The notes below the pieces were generated by a model. That model was not told where the DNA came from, did no database searches, and was given only the letters and a program-made list of their open reading frames with translations. 64,000 nt of DNA, from contig JAUIMM010000115.1 of the NCBI GenBank assembly GCA_031769625.1, forward strand, positions 16,012,501-16,076,500, given 5' to 3'. The position numbers and the translations under genes are program-made. The DNA comes from Taudactylus pleione. Lineage: Eukaryota; Chordata; Amphibia; Anura; Myobatrachidae. Below are positions 31,941 to 42,502 of the stretch, in pieces. Positions within the stretch are counted from its first letter, which is position 1; each line of letters opens with the position of its first letter.

Positions 31941-33515
31941 GTGAGTATGGAGGACAGTCACATGACCAGAGAGCAGGATCCACATGCCGCCAGCAGTCAT
32001 GATGATGATGCAAGGCTGTCATTGTCATCTATGAAGGCTGATGTACCAGGGCTTAAGTCAGACCAAAAAAAATCCACTTTTAATATGTTAAAGCAAAAAA
32101 AAATTAAAGCTAAATCAGCTTTAGAGAAACAAAAAATTGGCAATATGCCATTCACTACATGAAGTGACAAGGAAAGGATAAGGCATTGGCCTGTATTTAT
32201 GATGACTGATGGTTCTAATGATAATTTAAGCCCCTCTGCTTGTAGGAGAGGTAGAAAGACGAGTAAGACACTGAAACCAACTGTTTGCTCTGAAAAATCA
32301 CAAATCCCTGAGGAGAGTCCAAGTGTGTCTGCTGTTGCTTTGTGTGAGCCTGACCTTTCTAGTAATACTGTACTTGAAGAGGATCCACCATTTGTGTGCC
32401 TCCTGACATAGAAATCAAGGATGCTTCTGTTGAATTGTATGAGGAGGATGAGGAGGATATTTATCTAGATGGCGAAAACAACAAGGATGATGAGGATGTT
32501 GTTGATGATGAGGATGTTGTTGGCGAGGTTTGAGTAAAAACTGTAAATTAGGCCCATGGTGGGAAAAATCCCATTGTTGCCATGCCTGGGCAAAGGACCG
32601 AAATATCCACTTCCATTGTGTGGAGTTATTTCCACCCAAATCTGGAAAACCTTTGCCAACCCATTTGTAACCATTGCCAAGTAACAGTGAGTAGAGGTCA
32701 GGACCTTAACCATCTTGGAACCTCCTCCCTGTTACATCACATGCAGCGCATTCATCAAATTGGAAAGAGTATTCAAATTCTAAAACTTTGTGGACAAAAA
32801 CACCAAACAACAATCATTCCAGTGTCACCTAGCTGCTCCCTTCTATCTGGATCCAAGTGCCTGCAATCTCCACCACCAACACCTGCATCATCATCAACAC
32901 CCTCATTCGTGATCACAAGTAGTCCTGCATCCAATTTCACAAGCATGACTGACTCCTCTCCTATCCGTGATTCCACAGAAGGATCCTTGAGTGCTACGCC
33001 TGTTGCTGCTGCTGGGGGTGGATCTTCATCCCAGAAAGGGACCAAGAGACTACTACTAGTAATTAAAAAAAACAATTGACTATTAAACATTCCTTTGATA
33101 GAGGAAGTAAAAATAACAGCTGTCACCAAGTTTCACAGCGGATGACTGATGCCATGACGGCTATGCTAGTATTCGATGGTGAAATAATAAAAAAATGAGG
33201 ATGATAGTGTGGAAGAAGTGCAAAAGGGAAATTTGTGTCCTATCTGATGCTAATGTGGATGTTGATGATGAGGATGTGATTTGCGTAAATCAGCCACCAG
33301 TTGCAGCAGTTCTTGCTCATCATAAAATGAAAGCCAGAAAAGCCACGTCTTGGGTGTGGAATTATTTTAATGTTAATTCTGTCAACAGTTGTGAAGGCAT
33401 CTGTTCCATTTGTAAAGCCAAAGTTAGCACAGGAAGGGACATTAACCATCTAGGCACCTCCTCCCTGTTACGTCATTTGCAGCGAGTTCATGCAAGCTGT
33501 TTAACAAAATTATAA
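31941..33515 (+). pseudogene. Element A transposase N-terminus with two BED fingers
   Basis: Transposase-derived text in several frames. It starts MSMEDSHMTREQDPHAASSH (31941), continues with EKQKIGNMPFTT, SEKSQIPEESPSVSAVALCE (about 32290-32350), and an acidic Asp-Glu run (32440-32525). The first BED zinc finger is at about 32610-32760 (SYFHPNLENLCQPICNHC, then NHLGTSSLLHHMQRIH). A Ser/Thr/Pro-rich linker and a second acidic run (33245-33285) precede the second BED finger at 33350-33500 (YFNVNSVNSCEGICSICKAK, NHLGTSSLLRHLQRVH). Each finger shows the C-x2-C and H-x4/5-H ligands that bind zinc and DNA. The catalytic domain is absent, and stops interrupt the frame. Confidence 0.8.
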
Positions 33516-34266
33516 TAATTTGTAAATTAATAACAAGCAGTCCATTATCAGCTACCAGCAGATTGGACTAGCACATGCAATTTCCACCCCCAACACCCTT
33601 ATCATCAACCTCCTCCTTAATAATTGAAGGTAGTCCTTCCAAAAAATGTTTTGTGGGGGCCCAAACAAACCAAGGAGTTCAGCCACGAAAGTGTCAGTCC
33701 TAGTCACTAAAGTGCTTGGTTTGTTAAACTGTGCATGTCCTTTTTAATATCCCACATAAGAGTGGGTGGGAGGGACAATTCCATCTTGCACCTCTTTCCT
33801 TTACATTTTGCACAATTTGGGGCATTGCTATATTATATTAAACTGTCATCCTGTCTGCCACTGCTGTGTGGCAATGTTTCATAGATGTCCTATATTTTTT
33901 TAAACTGCCGTGCATTTTTGCCACTGCTCTGTCGCTTACTTTAGCCAGCCAGCTAGTTGCAGCCTTTAGCCTGTATTGGTGAAAAATAGTGAAATCAATA
34001 TTGTGAGCTGTGAGATGGTTAAAAATGCATGGAAATGCCTGAAAATAATTGTTATTAAGGTTAATAATACCGTAGGAACAAAAATAGGCCCAAATTATGT
34101 GGTTTTAGCTGTTTAAATAATTTTTTGGAAAAAAATGCAGATCCAAAACAAAACCGAAAAACAAAACACCAAGGAAAAAGATCCAAAACCAGATCCAGAT
34201 CCAAAACCAGGGGAGATCCAGATCCAAAACCAAAACACGGGGTCGTCGCACATCTCTAGCGCCGAC

Positions 34267-35822
34267 CCCCTTGTTTTAGTTTTGGATCTGTATCTCTTTG
34301 TGTTTTGGATCTAGATTTGGTTTTGCCAAAACCGACCTTGCGTGTTTTGGTTTTGGATCTGTATTTTTCTAAAAAAATCATAAAAACAGCTAAATTCACA
34401 TAATTTGGGCCTGTTTTTGTTCCTACAGTATTATTAACCTCAATAACATTTATTTCCAGTCATTTCCAGTCAATTTTAACCACCTCACAGCTCACAATAT
34501 TCATTTCATCTAGTTTAGGCCAAAACGTTGCATCCAGCTAGCTGGTTGACTAAGCTAAGCGACAGCAGTGGGTGGCACTTGCATATGGCAGTTCAGCTTC
34601 TAACATAGCACAGAGTGGCATTGCAGTGGTAGACAGGATGGCAGTTTAATAAACTATACGACCCCTAGGAAGTTTAAAAACCAAGAATGTTTTCCTTAAC
34701 TAGGTCAGAGGCCCGACAAAGTTGGAATATATTTATGGACTGAAGACAGGGAAAGGACGGAAGGATTGTTTAGTTTTTAATTTATTTATTTTAATGTTTT
34801 GATTCTTAAAAAAAAAATATGAGGGAAAATCAGTCTAGGATCAAGTTCTTCAGTTCCTAAAAGACATCTTTGATCTGGAGAAGGTTTTTTATTTTTATAC
34901 ATCTAATAGAAATTAGGTGGCCTTGCTTTTGGAGGTGCTGCCAGAACATACTGTAAACAGAAGATTACTTTGTACTCAGGGAGGTTATGGGACCAAGATT
35001 TGCTGTTTATATCAGAGTAAAGCAGCCTGTAGTTCTACAGCTGAACTAGAACTCCCAGCATCTATGATGTTTGCTGGACCTACTGGAAGTTATTTGTCAA
35101 CAACAGGTGATGTGCTTCAGGTTACCTCAGCCTGCTTTACGCACTGTATGTACCATGTAAATATGTATGTATGTGACCAATATACACAACTAATTTTTGT
35201 ATTAAACGTATTTACACTTTATTGCACACATACTGGCAGGAAATTGTTCTGTACAGCTGCTCTTATTTGCCCATCCAATCAACTTGGTGATTCAGATTCT
35301 TTTTTTAAATGAAAGGAGCATGCAGGAGATGCTGTCTGTGGCCATTACAATTTCTGGACATTAATAAACTATAAAATTTAAAAATGTCAGGCAGCAATGC
35401 CACAAATAGCAAATAATGCAAAGAAAAAAGGTGCAGGTTGGAATTGTTCTTGGGCCCTCCCACCCTCTCTTATGTTGTATATATAAAACAGGACATGCAC
35501 AGTTTAACAAACCAATCACTTCAGCGACAGAGACTGCCACTTGTGGCTGAAATGATTGGTTTGTTTGGACCCCCCACAAAACAAGCTGCCAATGTGCAGT
35601 GGACATTGGTGGCAATGATCCCATACACAAACTGGCTTTACAACATAGGTAAGATCAGATGTCATCATCGTCATCATCATCCCCATCAGTGTGTACATCC
35701 TCTTCTTCACACAATATTAATTCCTCCCCGCCGGAATAAACCATTACAGGCGCCTCTGTATTTTTTTTACTTAATTGCTGGTAAAGGTCTTCCTCGTGGA
35801 ATATAATTAATTTTGATGAACA
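34267..35822 (-). mobile_element. 3' non-coding part of element B
   Basis: Matches 52150-53460 of element C and 33640-34258 of element A. It includes the GTTTTGGATCTG direct repeats, the AATTTGGGCCTGTTTTTGTT block and the paired CAAACCAATCACTTCAGC / GCTGAAATGATTGGTTTG hairpin at 35507-35563. A stretch at about 34640-35350 has no counterpart in A. Open frames on either strand here are not conserved among copies. Confidence 0.6.
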
Positions 35823-37922
35823 TCATCTTTTCCACATTCTAGGGAAATAACCTCCTATGCCCATCACTGACAAGGTTCCCGCTGCACTGAAAACTCTTTC
35901 AGAGTACACACTGGATGGTGGGCAACTTAAGTAAAGCAAAGCCAGTTTGTGTAAGGGACTCCAAATTGCCTCTTTTTCCTGCCAGTAGTAAAACGAACTG
36001 TCTGACATGCCTATTTGGATGCTATCCCTAAAATAATCATCCACCATTCTCTGAATGGTGGCCGTATCAGACAAAGTCACGGTATACATGTCACTAATTG
36101 TAGGCAGTTCTTTCAGACCCAACCAGATGTCATTACATTTTGCTGACTGATCTGCATTACCAGCAGTGGGTCTCCAAAAAAAATGTAGTTTTTTCCTGAC
36201 AGCCGCAGAAACTAAAGAAGGAGATGATGCCATGTCACATGCCGCTTGAGCTGACAATTTTTTTACCAATAGCTCTTTGCATCTCTTCAGATTTGTGTCT
36301 GTCAGAAAGAAAGATACAATGCATGACTTAAACCAACGATCAAGTATGGTCATCAAAATATAGTGATCTAATTTCAAAAGATTGATGACCCCTTGGATCC
36401 TGACAAAGCGAATGAAGGGCTTGATCTACAAGTCTAACATACTTAGTGGAATCACTCCATTTCAGCTTCTCCTTCAGTTTCTCTAGCTGCTTTTGCAAAA
36501 GTATGATTAGGGGAATGACCTGACTCAAGCTGGCAGTGTCTGAACTAACTTCACATGTGGCAAGTTTAAATGGTTTGAGAACCTTGCACAACATGGAAAT
36601 TATTATCCACTGTGCTTGACTAAGGTTCATTCCCGCTCCTTTCCCTATGTCATAGGCATTGTGTAGCCTTGGATGGCCTTTTACTGCTCCTCCATTTGCT
36701 AAAGCATATAGAGGGTTGAATTCCACCTAGTTACTACCTCTTTCTTCAGCTGATGGCAGGGCAAATTCAACAGTACTTGCTGGTGCTGCAATCTTCAACA
36801 TGCAGTTGCTGATTGTCTAAAATGTCCCGAAATCTTTCGGGCCACCAAGAGCATATCCTGCATGGGCCCTGTAATTTTTTAAAAAAATGTAGTACCACCA
36901 AAATAATTGTGTGAGCTAAACATGGGATGTGTTCAAATTTGCCCAGATGTAATGCTCTCACAATATTGGTGGCATTGTCAGAAATCACAAATCCCGAGGA
37001 GAATCCAAGCGGGGTAAGCCATTTTGCACTGATTTCAACTGTTGTCTGGATTTGGGTGGAAATAATTTCACACATGAGAGAGAATTTTTTTGTCTTTTGC
37101 ACCGGCATGACAATGGGCTTTTTCATACCATGGGCAACAACTGTTGCCTGATTTACACAAACAACATCTTCGACATCAACATCTTCATCATCAACATCCT
37201 CATCATTCTTGTTAGCGCCAACTAGAAAAATAGCCTCCTCATCCTCCTGGTGCAATTCCATAGAAGCATCCTCGATTTCTACGTCAGCATGTTGACTTCT
37301 GCTGCTCATCCCCACATTTGCAAAGGCACACAAATGGTGGAAGGAGGATCCTCTTCAAGTATAGTATTAGAAAGGTTAGGCTTACACATGGCAACCGTGG
37401 ACACACTTGAACTCTCCTCGGGGATCTGTGACTTTTCTGAGCACACAGTTGGTTCATGTGCCTTAGCTATTTTAAGTTTTTTGACACTTCTACAGGCTGA
37501 AGGGCTTACATCATCACAAGATGAAGAAACACCATTCATTAATAAAGGCAAAGTCCTTATCCTTTCCTTGCCACTTAGTGTAGTAAATGGCATATTGGCC
37601 ATTTTTTGTTTCTCTGCAGCTAACTTAGGTTTTAATTTTTTTTCTTTAACACTGTAAAACATTGCTTTTTTGATTTTAAATGCCCTGACTTATGCCCTTG
37701 GGCATCGGCCTTCATAGATGATGTTGACAGCCTTGCATCATCATCATCATGACTGCTGGCAGCAGCTGCAAGACTGGTATGTGGTTCCTGCTCTCCTTTC
37801 ATTTGATCGTCCTCCATTTCAACAAACTTACAGTACACTGCGGTCTGACTGTCAGTCTCACTGAACAATATTTTTTTTAACACTGGGGAAGAGCATCCCT
37901 GAACGAGGCAGCTATCGCACAC
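35823..37922 (-). pseudogene. hAT transposase of element B, broken
   Basis: Minus-strand frames give, in order: MEDDQMKGEQEPHTS (about 37817), EKQKMANMPFTTLSGKER, SEKSQIPEESSSVSTVAMCK, an acidic run (NDEDVDDEDVDVEDV), then a jump that removes the BED finger. The RNase-H-like core follows with FVISDNATNIVRALHLGKF (Asp of the second catalytic motif) and CLAHTI, the LCKVLKPFKLATCEVSSDTA block, HYILMTILDRWFK, and the hAT dimerisation tail YLSCPPSSVYSERVFSAAG with the catalytic Glu of SERVFS. Frames break at several points (about 37310, 36750 and 36350). hAT transposases cut and paste DNA through a D-D-E core; here the first Asp region is lost. Confidence 0.85.
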
Positions 37923-38650
37923 ACAGAAAAATAATATATATGTTTTACATTTTCTGTGGTTTGATCATTTGATTTCACTTTTATTATTTTTTACACTGGG
38001 GAAGAGCACCCCTGAATGAGGCAGCAGTCCCTTGATGAACAACACAGACCGCACCCCTTTTTTATGGACAACAAAGCACCCCTGTCTAGTGTGGACAGAC
38101 CACCTGCAGAGTCACAAATATGTGTATGATAAACTTTTAAAAAAATTTTTATGGATTGATAATAACAATTTAATTTCACTTTTATTTTTTTTTACACTGG
38201 GGAAGAGCACCCCTGAATGAGGCAGCAGCCCTTGATGAACAACACAGACAGCACCCCTTCTTTATGGACAACAAAGTACCCCTGCCAAGTGCAGACAGAC
38301 CACCTGCAGTGCATAATCACAAATAGGTGGACGATAAACTGCGGTCTGGCTGGCAGTGTCACCAAACAATAATAGTGCAGCTAAGTTGCTAATGCACATG
38401 CACAAAAAGAAAAAAGCACTTTTATTTTTAATACACTGGGGAAGAGCACCCCTGATTGACAGAGCACCCCCCCTGGACAACACAGCACCCCTTTATGGAC
38501 TGCAGCCCTAGCCCCTCGATGGACAGGACAAATACACTTATGTATAACACAGCAGCAGCCCCTTGATTGACAGGACAAGTGACACAGCAGCTGCAGCACC
38601 CACAAAAGCCCCCTTTATATACTTGCAGCCCCAGACACTTTATAGACAAC
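37860..38650 (-). repeat. 5' leader tandem array of element B
   Basis: CACTGGGGAAGAGCAYCCCT recurs at 37881, 37994, 38197 and 38435. Each is followed by GAGGCAGCAGCCC, AACAACACAGACAGCACCCC, TGGACAACAAAG and (in three units) an ACTGCGGTCTGGC phrase. Period about 115-240 bp with length variation. It is the complement-strand counterpart of the array in element A and the array at 55490 in element C. Confidence 0.75.
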
Positions 38651-38955
38651 ACAGCAGCAGCCTTCAGCCCTAGACCCGGACAGGACAAGTTGGACAACAC
38701 ACTGACATAGACAGTGACAGCAATACATCTGTTCAGTTCACCATCCACACCCAGAGTGAAAATGGTGCCGATCACCAGGACCTTTATAGAATCTAAAACC
38801 CGCGAGAATCCAACAGCGGGAGGAGGATGTTTTGACTCATTTGAGTTCCGAGTCAGGTGGGAAAATCCGAGCCGAGCTGAGTTCTTGCCTCGGATCTGGA
38901 AGTTCGAGTGGATCCAGTTCTCTGAGAACCAGACCCGCTCATCTCTAATTATAGT

Positions 38956-39355
38956 GGACACCAGTATTCACAAGCAGCCATGTAGAGTGAACAGCTCCCT
39001 TGAAACCACAGCTAGAAAGGCATTTGAGCAAGTGGCAGATTTCACCTATGCGCTTCATGGCTGCAATCCCCTCAGTACAATTTGCCACCCCCAGTGAGCC
39101 CCCATTAAGTTCACTGGCTTCTCATTGACATCCATTTCTTCTGCTAATTACACACCGAATTGGCAGTCAAATGGAAGGAGTTTTCTCCCTGTGGGACTGC
39201 CTGACCAGACTGTAATTAGCAGAAAGCACTTGCAATGTGAAGCCAATCTCCTAATATTCTGCCTGTTTTACCATGATTCTCGGGGCTGCAGCTGATGTAG
39301 GAGCTACCTACAGTAGTGACCATTCATATGCAGAACACCCCTGCACCCAGTACAT
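38956..39355. other. Single-copy-looking stretch with paired TAATTA motifs
   Basis: About 400 bp between two nests of transposons with balanced composition and no repeat-like text. CTGCTAATTACA at 39139-39150 has an exact inverted partner TGTAATTAGCAG at 39211-39222; TAATTA is a homeodomain core site. No exon is recognisable. Could be host regulatory DNA or simply an unrecognised old repeat. Confidence 0.35.
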
Positions 39356-40254
39356 TTAGAGCCTGATTCTTAGTTGCATGCAGTGTTGATGTTGCACGCA
39401 GTCGACCTATGTTTTAAGGGGTTGGGTACGGGATGCCGGCGCTCTGCATCCTGGCGGTCAAAATTCCAATACCAGCATCCTGACAGGTTTAGGATACCGA
39501 CACCTGTCTCTAGGTATCCTAACTCTCTGAATCTCCCTTCCCCTAACCCTCCCTCCCCAGGCCTAAACCTAACACTCCCCCTTTAGTGCCTAACCCTAAC
39601 TCTTCCCCTAGTGCCTAAGCCTAACCCGTAACCCTAATGCTAACCCTCCCCCTAACCCCACTACTTACCTTTGGGATGCCGGCGGAGGGGATGTTGGCAG
39701 CAGAATTCTGACAGGTGTTGTGATTCCGGCACCGGTCAGTGGCAGAACTCCCGGAGACAATGGAGTCATTTGCCGCTGGGTGCCAGTCCTGTAGAGAGCA
39801 CCTAGCTCCATTGTCACCCGGCCATTCCGTGTCCACCTTCTGCTGAGGAACAGAGGAGCCACATGGAGGAGGAGCACCACTGCTGATTGGTGCTCCACCT
39901 CCGTGACCTGCTGCTGCCGGAGTGCTCTATGGTCACGGATGTCACATAGCATGTGACCAGCACAACTCACCTGAGCCCATACTTGCATGCAGGGGGGTTT
40001 CTGAGTACTCAGAAACCCCCCCGCCCACCAATCAGTAACAAACACGCTGCAGCCGCCAACACCGTGTTTGTTTTAGCAACCAATGAGAGTCAGACAGACT
40101 CTCATTAGCTGCTGCATCCAGAGGGGGCCGGGCTGAGCTGACTCATGAGCTCCACCTTCCGGCTCCTGCAGTGATGATGGGAAAGACGTCATGACGTTTC
40201 TCCCATAGTACTGAGCGGAAGGACAGAGGAGCAGGAACGGGGATTCTGTGTGTG

Positions 40255-41870
40255 TGTCTTGTGTTATATATATAAGGGGCACTGCATAGGGGGACCACTA
40301 CTGGATGCAGGGGGACCACTACTGGGGCACTGTATAAGGGGCACTACCAGGGCTGGCGCTACCACTAAGCAAACTTAGGCAGCTGCCTAAGAGCGCCGGC
40401 CCTGCAGGGCAGTAGTGCGGACCGCACATAAGTGTAATCCACACTACACTAATAGGAACAAACACACAGCCGCCAGCGTTGGCAGCTGTGTGTTTGTTTT
40501 AGCAGCTGATGAGAGTCAGACAGACTCTCATCAACTGTTGTGCCCACTAACGGAGCCGGGCTGGAGTTCACTTAAGACCTCCATTTTCTGGCTCCCGCAA
40601 TGGGTGATGGGCCCATGAGGACTGCCGAATGGGCCCGCAGGGACTGCTGGAGCCCGGGGGACTGAAGAGTGGACGCTGGAGTGGGCATTAAGGTAAGTGG
40701 AGTTTTTTTTATGTTTGTGTCTGTCTGGGGGGAGGCTAGTACTGGGGGCACAGCTGGGGGGAGGCTACTACTGGGGGCATTGCTGGGGGGAGGCTATTAC
40801 TGGCATTCCTGCTGGGATAGGCTACTACTGGGGGCACTGCTGGGGGGAGGCTACTACTGGGGGCACTATATAAGGGGCACTGCACAGGGGGGACTACTAC
40901 TGGGGACATATATATAAGGAACACTGCATAGGGAGACCACTACCTGGGGCACTATATAAGGGGCACTGCATAGGTGGGACTACTACTGGGGGCATGATGT
41001 AAGGGGCACTGCATAGGGGGACCACTACTGGGAGCACTGTATAGGGGGCCACTACTGGGGGAACTGTATAAGGGGCACTACTGGGGGCACTGCTTAAGGG
41101 GGGACCACTGCTGGGGGCACTGTATAAGGGGCACTGCATAGAGGGGACCACTGCTGGGGGCACTGTATAAGGCTTGTTTATCTATCTGAGGGGGGGCGCA
41201 ATGCTGAAGAAATGCCTAGGGTGCCAATAAACCTTGCACCGGCCCTGGGCACTACATAGGAAGGAGCCACTACTAGGGACAATGTATAAGGGACACTACT
41301 GGGGGGCACTGTAAAAGGGGCACTGCATAAGGGGCACTACTGGAGGCACTGCATAGGGGGACCATTGCTGGGGGGCACTGTATAAGGGGCACTACTGTGG
41401 GCAATGTTTAAGGGGTACTGCATAAGGGACACTACTGAGGGCACTGTATAAGGGGCACTACTGAGGGCAATGTTTAAGGGGTACTGCATAAGGGACACTA
41501 CTGAGGGCACTGTATAAGGGACACTACTGGGGGCACTGCATAGGGGGACCACTACTGAGGGCACTGTATGAGGAACACTACTGGGGGCACTGCATAGGGG
41601 GACCACTACTGGGGGCACTGTACATGGGGCACTACTGGGGGCACTGTATAAGGGAAACTACTGGGGGCATTGCATAAGGGGCACTACTGGGGGCACTGCA
41701 TAAGAGGCACTACTGGGGGCACTGCATATGGAGACCACTACTGGGAGCACTGTATAAGGGACACTACTGGGGGCACTGCAAAGGAGGACCACTCTTTGGG
41801 AGACTACATAGGGGGGCACTGTATAAGGGGCACTACTGGGGGCACTGTAGAGGAACTGCATAGAGGGTGC
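40255..41870 (+). repeat. G-rich VNTR arrays, about 26-29 bp unit (two arrays)
   Basis: Units such as GGGGCACTGTATAAGGGGCA and CACTACTGGGGGCACTGCAT alternate with AGGGGGACCACTACTG. One array belongs to the inner element (about 40735-41170) and the other to the outer element (40255-40347 and 41256-41870). G-runs every 5-10 bases make quadruplex formation plausible. The many Val/Pro/Cys-rich open frames on the minus strand are artefacts. Confidence 0.85.
40348..41247. mobile_element. Nest level 4: hAT-type element with VNTR, GGCACTAC duplication
   Basis: Begins CAGGGCTGGCGCTACCACTA and ends TTGCACCGGCCCTG. An exact 8-bp duplication GGCACTAC lies at 40340-40347 and 41248-41255, inside the VNTR of the level 3 element. 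It contains its own version of the body (GAGAGTCAGACAGACTCTC at 40510-40528) and its own VNTR (about 40735-41170), so it is a related element that jumped into its relative. Confidence 0.85.
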
Positions 41871-42502
41871 GCCTGGGGCTGGCATAGGTGCTGGGGGGTG
41901 GTAAATTTTAATTTGTGGGGGGGGGGTACCAAAATTTTTCTTTCCTCCAGGCAGCTGGGATGAGGGTTACACCACTGGCACCAGTATTGCTGGCATCCCA
42001 TGTGCCGGGATGTAGACCCATAGATATCCCGTTTTAAGTCTGCACATATGTCCCAGTCACAAATGCGTCCTGATTGTTAGCATTTAGAGACACACAATAG
42101 AATCGGATGCATGGTCTGTGGAATACAGTGGGCATTTCTGGGAGGTAACAGGGGTGGCTAAGCAGATGCATGCATGTTGCTGTAAGCGGATGTCTCCAAA
42201 GATGCACGCTCACACAGAAGCCTGTACTCGGATGGAGAAACTGCACCTGCTATAGGGCTGGTGCAAGTTTCAATGGTGAATCTGATGGTGCAACCAATGG
42301 TGTATCTAAAGACACACCTAGTCAGCACTGCACCACCGCACGACGCTGCAAGTAGGTGTCTCATTTTTAATTAAATCAGCCACAGCATTAACATTAGATA
42401 CAGCCTTGTCTGCGTGCAACTCAGAATCAGCTCCTTAAATAGCTAATCCAATGTGTTCTGTATAGCAAGGTATAGAACCAATTTGATTTCTTTCTACACA
42501 GA

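Larger units (their letters stand above)
30133..34258 (+). mobile_element. hAT transposon A, nested in element B
   Basis: Begins TAGGGATGAGCGGGTTTGG and ends GTCGTCGCACATCTCTA. The perfect 8-bp duplication GCGCCGAC lies at 30125-30132 and 34259-34266, and both copies are part of element B's end. It is 4126 bp on the plus strand, opposite to B. It has a tandem-repeat leader, the transposase N-terminus and two BED fingers, but runs straight into 3' untranslated sequence after about 33520: the catalytic region is missing, making it a non-autonomous deletion derivative. A foldback element sits in its leader. Confidence 0.9.
30116..38947 (-). mobile_element. hAT transposon B, interrupted by element A
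   Basis: Starts TAGGGATGTGCGCCGAC, is broken at 30132 by element A, and resumes at 34267 with CCCCTTGTTTTAG. It ends GACCCGCTCATCTCTA at 38947. The flanks ATTACAGT (30108-30115) and ATTATAGT (38948-38955) are an 8-bp target duplication with one change. Without A it measures about 4.7 kb. The transposase lies on the minus strand. Its 3' end (left) has direct repeats of TTTTGGATCTG, and its 5' end (right) has the palindrome GTTCTCTGAGAAC and a tandem-repeat leader. TIRs TAGRGATGWGC and 8-bp duplications fit hAT (Ac-like) elements. Confidence 0.88.
39737..41977. mobile_element. Nest level 3: hAT-type element with VNTR, GCACCRGT duplication
   Basis: Left end CAGTGGCAGAACTCCCGG and right end GAGGGTTACACCACTG (complement CAGTGGTGTAACCCTC). 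The flanks GCACCGGT (39729-39736) and GCACCAGT (41978-41985) match at 7 of 8. The body has an inverted pair GAGAGTCAGACAGACTCTC (40086-40104), CCTTCCGGCTCCTGCAG and a G-rich VNTR. It is non-autonomous: no transposase. It is split by a relative at 40348-41247. Confidence 0.8.
39419..42030. mobile_element. Nest level 2: element with CCTAACCC motifs, GTTTTAAG duplication
   Basis: An exact 8-bp duplication GTTTTAAG lies at 39411-39418 and 42031-42038. The left part begins GGGTTGGGTACGGGATGCCG and carries GTGCCTAACCCTAACTC phrases (39540-39655). The right end has GGCATCCCATGTGCCGGGAT. Terminal inverted repeats are weak (shared GGGATGCC blocks), so the class is not certain, though an 8-bp duplication suggests hAT. 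Confidence 0.6.
39359..42434. mobile_element. Nest level 1: Harbinger-like element, TTA duplication
   Basis: Left end GAGCCTGATTCTTAGTTGCA and right end TGCAACTCAGAATCAGCTCC are inverted copies, with TTA at 39356-39358 and 42435-42437. Only about 50 bp at the left and about 400 bp at the right belong to it; the rest is later insertions. The right part has CATTGGTGCAACC-type words but no coding domain. The ends place it in the GGGCCTGATTCAG-type group. Confidence 0.75.

Noticed and set aside
40736..41885. Minus-strand Pro/Val/Cys-rich frames resembling structural proteins
   Set aside because: Artefacts of the G-rich VNTR arrays.
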